A DNA stretch of 38,426 bases from a virus. The DNA lies in IMG/VR virus record IMGVR_UViG_3300042554_001744, positions 1 through 38,426 of that record. The stretch is one strand, 5' to 3'. Shown piece after piece: positions 34,775-38,426 of this stretch. Numbering within the stretch: position 1 is the first letter of the stretch; each line of letters starts with the position of its first letter. The position numbers and the translations under genes were made by a program. Under the pieces are notes generated by a model. It saw only the letters and a program-made list of their open reading frames with translations. It did no database searches and was not told where the DNA came from.

Positions 34775-37441
34775 ATGGCCGACCTAAGGATCAGCGAACT
34801 AGCCACGCTTGCGGGTGCCAATCTTGCGGCCGGCGATTTCCTGCCTCTCGCTGACACCAGCGCCAGTGAAACCAAAAAGATCACCGTTACGGATCTCGTT
34901 GGCAATGCCACCACGCTGATTGCGGATGCAACGATCCCCAGCGCGAAGATCCTGTTTGGTGTCAACACAATTCCTGCTAGCTCGCTGAGCAACGGCAGTG
35001 TTACTGCAACGCAGCTGGCAAATGATGCGGTCACAGCCGCCAAGCTTGCTGACGAATCCAGCGTTGACCTTGTAACGACGCTTCCGGCTAGCGGTGCGTT
35101 TGTCGGCCAGATCGCACTGGATACCGACGACAGCAAGATTTACTGCTGGGATGGCAGCAGCTGGGTCAGCGTCAAAGGCGCCGGCAGCGTCAACGCTGTT
35201 ATCGGTAGCACCAGCGGCGCGATCAATATCGTTGTTAGCACCAGTGGCGATCAGGTCTCGATCAGCGCAACGCTGGATAACACCACGGCTGCTGCTGAGT
35301 TTCTGGCTGGCCCTACGGCATCTGCTGGCACGGTTGGTTACCGCCCAATTGTTGGCGCTGATCTCCCGACTGCCACCACAACGACCAAAGGCGCCGTCAT
35401 CGTTAACGGCAACGGCCTAACCCTGTCTGGTGACACGATCACCATCAACAACACGGTTACTGCCGAAGCAAGCGATTATCACATCGTTCAGTACAACGCC
35501 AAAGGTCTTGTCACTTCTGGCCGTGTTATCAGCGCCAGTGACGTACCAATCGCCACTGCATCGGTAAACGGCATTGTCAAACCCGGCTCCGGACTGGGTG
35601 TAAACGGTAGCGGTTCACTTAATCACACCAATTCGATTGGTGCTGGCTCTGGCGTCAAACTCAGTTTTGACACCGAAGGGCACATCACTGGCGCTGCATC
35701 ACTTGCTGAGGCAGATATCCCGAACCTGTCGGCCGCCAAGATTACGACCGGCACTCTTGATATTGATCGAATTGGTGCCAACGCAGTTACCGGTGTCAAA
35801 CTGGCCAATTTTGCAATCACAAAGATTGGTAGCACAATCCCTTCAGCGGATAGCATCGGACAATTCTTCTTTAATCCACTCTCCCGCGATCTTTCACTCT
35901 GGGATGGCAATGTTTACCAGCCGGTTGGCATCAGCGCCGGTGAGATCGTCTTTGCTGGCACTTACGACGCATCTACGAACACGCTGAGTTCTGTTACGTC
36001 CGAAGGATCGGCAGCTGGTTTCGTTAATGGCAGTGCTCTCCCATCGGCAGCAGGTGGCAACAGCCGTTATTACGTCGTAGTGAACAACGGCGGTACCGGC
36101 ACTGCACCAGCACCAACGGTCACGCTGCAACCGCCAGACATTTTGCTGTCGAACGGAACCAATTACATCCTGATCGACGTTTCGCAGACTTTCACCAGCC
36201 AAAGCGCTGTCAACGTTTCGTTTTCACCGACTGGAACTATTGCAGCCAGTAACGTACAGGCCGCGATTGCTGAAGTCGCTTCAGAAGCACTGCAAGCAGC
36301 AGGCAGCACACTGACGGGTCAGCTGCTAATTGGCTCAGCCGGCAGTTTGGTGTTCGAAGGCGCCACCGACAACGCTTTTGAGACCACGCTTGGTGTTGTT
36401 GATCCAACAGCGGATAACGTAATTAACCTGCCAAATGTCTCCGGCACGGTCATCACGAGCGGCGACACTGGAACCGTTACCAGCACGTTGATTGCTGATG
36501 GCACAATCGTTAATGCCGATATCAATGCCTCTGCTGCAATCGACTACAGCAAACTTGCTGCACTAACGAGCGGCAACATCGTTCTTGGTAACGCAAGCAA
36601 CGTCGCCACCAGCACTGCTGTAACCGGTGATGTCACCATCGGCAATACTGGCGTTACCGCCATTTCCAGCGGTGTCATCGTTGACGGAGATATCAACGCC
36701 AGCGCAGAAATTGCTGTTAGCAAACTAGCGGATGGTACTGCTCGTCAGTTGCTGCAGACTGATGCAGCTGGTACAGGGGTTGAATGGACTAGCAATGTTG
36801 ATATTCCCGGAACGCTAGATGTCACAAGCACTGCAACTTTTGATGGCACCATTACTGCTAAAGATAACGTCACACTTAATGCACAGGTTGACCTACGTTT
36901 TGCAGATAGCGACAGCAGTCACTGGGTCGGATTTCAAGCTCCTGCAACTATCACCAGCAGTGTTACATGGACACTTCCAAGCGCCGATGGTAGCACTGGC
37001 CAAGTATTAACAACAAACGGCACAGGCACCCTGAGTTGGACAGGCGTTGGCGACGTTACGCTTACTGGCACTCAAACACTTACGAACAAAACACTTACTG
37101 ATCCAGCAATTACTGGAACAATTCTTGAAGATATTTTTACAATCAGCGACGGGGCTGCGTTTGAAATTGATCCGGGAAACGGCAGTATTCAACTAATCAC
37201 TCTTGGCGCAAACCGCACACCAAAAGCGACAAACTTTGTGGCAGGAGAAGCGATCACTCTGATGGTGGATGACGGAACCGCTTATTCAATTACTTGGACA
37301 GATACAACATTCGGATCATCAGGCGTTATATGGAAAACAAATGCGGGAATCGCACCCACCCTCAACACGTCTGGATTCACCGTTATTGTTCTGTGGAAAG
37401 TTGGCACGCAAATTTATGGTGCTCGGGCAGGAGACGCCTAA
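34775..37441 (+). CDS. Tail fibre protein
   Basis: The 888-residue product has a repetitive, glycine/serine/threonine-rich beta composition: DLRISELATLAGANLAAGDF at the N-terminus (a common virion-attachment start), repeats with ADATIPSAKI, TAAKLADES, NADINASAAIDYSKLAALT and ITVSKLADGTARQLL-type units, and WTLPSADGSTGQVLTTNGTG near the C-terminus. These are typical fibre repeats that form trimeric shafts. The last about 600 bases become more A/T-rich, consistent with exchange of receptor-binding ends. A 21-base element precedes the gene. Confidence 0.85.
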   Translation: MADLRISELATLAGANLAAGDFLPLADTSASETKKITVTDLVGNATTLIADATIPSAKILFGVNTIPASSLSNGSVTATQLANDAVTAAKLADESSVDLVTTLPASGAFVGQIALDTDDSKIYCWDGSSWVSVKGAGSVNAVIGSTSGAINIVVSTSGDQVSISATLDNTTAAAEFLAGPTASAGTVGYRPIVGADLPTATTTTKGAVIVNGNGLTLSGDTITINNTVTAEASDYHIVQYNAKGLVTSGRVISASDVPIATASVNGIVKPGSGLGVNGSGSLNHTNSIGAGSGVKLSFDTEGHITGAASLAEADIPNLSAAKITTGTLDIDRIGANAVTGVKLANFAITKIGSTIPSADSIGQFFFNPLSRDLSLWDGNVYQPVGISAGEIVFAGTYDASTNTLSSVTSEGSAAGFVNGSALPSAAGGNSRYYVVVNNGGTGTAPAPTVTLQPPDILLSNGTNYILIDVSQTFTSQSAVNVSFSPTGTIAASNVQAAIAEVASEALQAAGSTLTGQLLIGSAGSLVFEGATDNAFETTLGVVDPTADNVINLPNVSGTVITSGDTGTVTSTLIADGTIVNADINASAAIDYSKLAALTSGNIVLGNASNVATSTAVTGDVTIGNTGVTAISSGVIVDGDINASAEIAVSKLADGTARQLLQTDAAGTGVEWTSNVDIPGTLDVTSTATFDGTITAKDNVTLNAQVDLRFADSDSSHWVGFQAPATITSSVTWTLPSADGSTGQVLTTNGTGTLSWTGVGDVTLTGTQTLTNKTLTDPAITGTILEDIFTISDGAAFEIDPGNGSIQLITLGANRTPKATNFVAGEAITLMVDDGTAYSITWTDTTFGSSGVIWKTNAGIAPTLNTSGFTVIVLWKVGTQIYGARAGDA

Positions 37442-37488
37442 TGGTTATCGTCAGTTGCGACACCTTAAACCTGCTTGGATGACATCCG

Positions 37489-38106
37489 ATGCTTTCTAAA
37501 TTCCTATTGGCTTGCACGGCTCCGGCAGCAGTAGCGGTTGAGTTTTACGCTTCCGGTGGAACATCGGATCCGGGTGGTATCGGCACTAATAAATCAATCG
37601 TGTTGCCCCAGTCGGTATCGGTTAACGACATTATTGTTGTTCACACAACAATGGGCACAGGCTTGACTTCCTCTGGCTATACACAAATCGGAGGCGACTT
37701 TACGAACGATGACGGCTACATCAATCGTGCTTATTACATAATTGCGACAAGTGGAACTAGCTCGACAATAAACTACAACGGAACAGATGCTATTGCCGTG
37801 TTGATCAAAAGCCCCGGCAAGTCAAACATACAGGTTGGCTCATGGGCTGATACCACAAGCGCCAATTTGACCATCACCCCGCCATCTGGCACCACGTCAA
37901 GTGACATTGTTGTTTTGACTGCAATAGATAGAGCTGTTGGGAGCCTAGGTGCCCCATCTGGCTACACGGGGATTGGGCCAAGTTCATCATCATCCTTTTT
38001 TTCCGTAAGAAGCTTTTACGACGCTACTGGCTCCAATGCCGCCGCAACTGTAAACCGTAGTACTGCAGCAAACTCTTTTACAGGAATCGGCTTTAGGCTG
38101 TACTAA
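37489..38106 (+). CDS. Fibre-tip or adhesin-like protein
   Basis: The 205-residue product begins MLSKFLLACTAPAAVAVEFY, resembling a signal or anchoring segment, and then has beta-type, serine/threonine/glycine-rich repeats (GGTSDPGGIGTNKSIVLPQS, GSSTINYNG-like and SANLTITPPSGTTSSDIVVL). It is like carbohydrate-binding tips or adhesins on phage tails and is encoded next to the fibre gene and the fibre-assembly chaperone. ATG 37489 follows the fibre stop by 47 bases. The exact role is uncertain. Confidence 0.65.
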   Translation: MLSKFLLACTAPAAVAVEFYASGGTSDPGGIGTNKSIVLPQSVSVNDIIVVHTTMGTGLTSSGYTQIGGDFTNDDGYINRAYYIIATSGTSSTINYNGTDAIAVLIKSPGKSNIQVGSWADTTSANLTITPPSGTTSSDIVVLTAIDRAVGSLGAPSGYTGIGPSSSSSFFSVRSFYDATGSNAAATVNRSTAANSFTGIGFRLY

Positions 38107-38144
38107 ACCAAGGCCCTCGCTACCTTTTGCTCCTGTCTTCAACC

Positions 38145-38426
38145 ATGGAACTTCGTAATCAAGCTACTGGGGCCGTAATCCTCGATTACGAATTCAGGCA
38201 GATATTCAAAAATACCTCATTTCCAGCTGATATCAGCAGCCAGACTTATCAGGCCTTTGGTTACGACCCAGTACTAGAAGGTCCAAAGCCTACGCTTATC
38301 CCTCCGTATCAATACGCCCAGCGTGATGGCGTCATTGAAATTGATGGTCAGTGGTTCACCCACTACATCGCCGTGACCCCAGACGACGATCAGAAGGCTG
38401 CAATGGATGCCATGCAGGCGGCCACA
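38145..38426 (+). CDS. Tail assembly chaperone, N-terminal part (continues at base 1)
   Basis: ATG 38145 begins MELRNQATGAVILDYEFRQI and runs in frame to the window end; bases 38235-38426 duplicate 1-192, so the gene continues at base 193 to stop at 357. The whole protein is 148 residues. The PPYQYAQRDGVIEIDGQWFT segment and the C-terminal DWTQLPDAPVD belong to the tail-chaperone family named above. It lies directly after the fibre genes. Confidence 0.85.
   Translation, partial: MELRNQATGAVILDYEFRQIFKNTSFPADISSQTYQAFGYDPVLEGPKPTLIPPYQYAQRDGVIEIDGQWFTHYIAVTPDDDQKAAMDAMQAAT
38235..38426. repeat. Terminal redundancy, right copy
   Basis: This copy matches 1-192 with C at 38300 instead of T at 66. 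See the left copy. Confidence 0.95.

Noticed and set aside
37441-37482. 13-codon mini-gene (TAATG after the tail-fibre stop)
   Set aside because: Stop-start coupling is seen, but the peptide is too short to judge; it may only help reinitiation.
34775-38106. Diversity-generating retroelement at the fibre genes
   Set aside because: No reverse transcriptase, template repeat or accessory gene was found in the window.

Overview
The window looks like one complete tailed-phage genome (siphovirus type) of about 38.2 kb, opened at an arbitrary point. Bases 1-192 recur at 38235-38426 with one synonymous mismatch, so the molecule is circular or circularly permuted (or a circular assembly with population variation), with a unit length of 38,234 bp. 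The gene crossing the join is a tail assembly chaperone. Several small proteins resemble ones I associate with picocyanobacteria and their phages, and two copies of the sequence TTTTCCACA match the DnaA box described for Synechococcus. A cyanobacterial host is therefore the best guess, but this is inference. No photosynthesis genes, tRNAs, integrase, clear lysogeny repressor, CRISPR array, DNA polymerase, helicase or primase were seen.

Layout. (1) 38145-2864 (+): tail assembly chaperone, very small membrane or basic proteins, a lysis cassette with two holin-like proteins and a two-domain endolysin (GH24 lysozyme plus M15 peptidase), and a dCTP deaminase, closed by a terminator at 2886-2917. 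(2) 2923-5743 (-): a compact leftward cluster of small overlapping genes of unknown function, interrupted by an HNH endonuclease on the opposite strand (3137-3448) and fed by a sigma70-type promoter at 5812-5840. (3) 5890-12202: one small rightward gene, then a leftward recombination and replication block with DNA-binding proteins, a DUF1071/Sak3-like annealing protein, RusA resolvase, a PD-(D/E)XK exonuclease, a homing-endonuclease-like insertion and a putative replication protein. Two more sigma70-type promoters lie at 7684-7712 and 9522-9550. (4) 12203-12409: divergent control region with a perfect palindrome and a DnaA-like box, a candidate origin. (5) 12410-38106 (+): ParB-methyltransferase fusion, terminase subunits, a candidate structured RNA, portal, MuF head protein, small basic proteins, scaffold, major capsid protein, connectors, tail tube, frameshifted tail chaperones, tape measure, tail tip and tail fibres.

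The main discovery is a 273-nt group I intron (20649-20921) splitting the major capsid gene after its 16th codon. The 5' exon end pairs with an internal guide sequence with the expected U.G pair at the splice site, P7-like strands are present, the intron ends in G, and removal restores the reading frame. Other notable signals are a +1-type recoding site in the tail chaperone gene (25593-26121), a candidate -1 recoding heptamer at the end of a holin-like gene (995-1001), a 21-nt element shared upstream of the capsid and tail-fibre genes, a family of leftward early promoters that settles several start codons, and a structured promoter-to-terminator intergenic segment after the terminase gene.

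Inferred scheme: the host RNA polymerase reads the leftward promoters early; the annealing protein, exonuclease and resolvase work with host replication proteins to make concatemers; the rightward block then builds heads and tails, and the lysis cassette ends the cycle.
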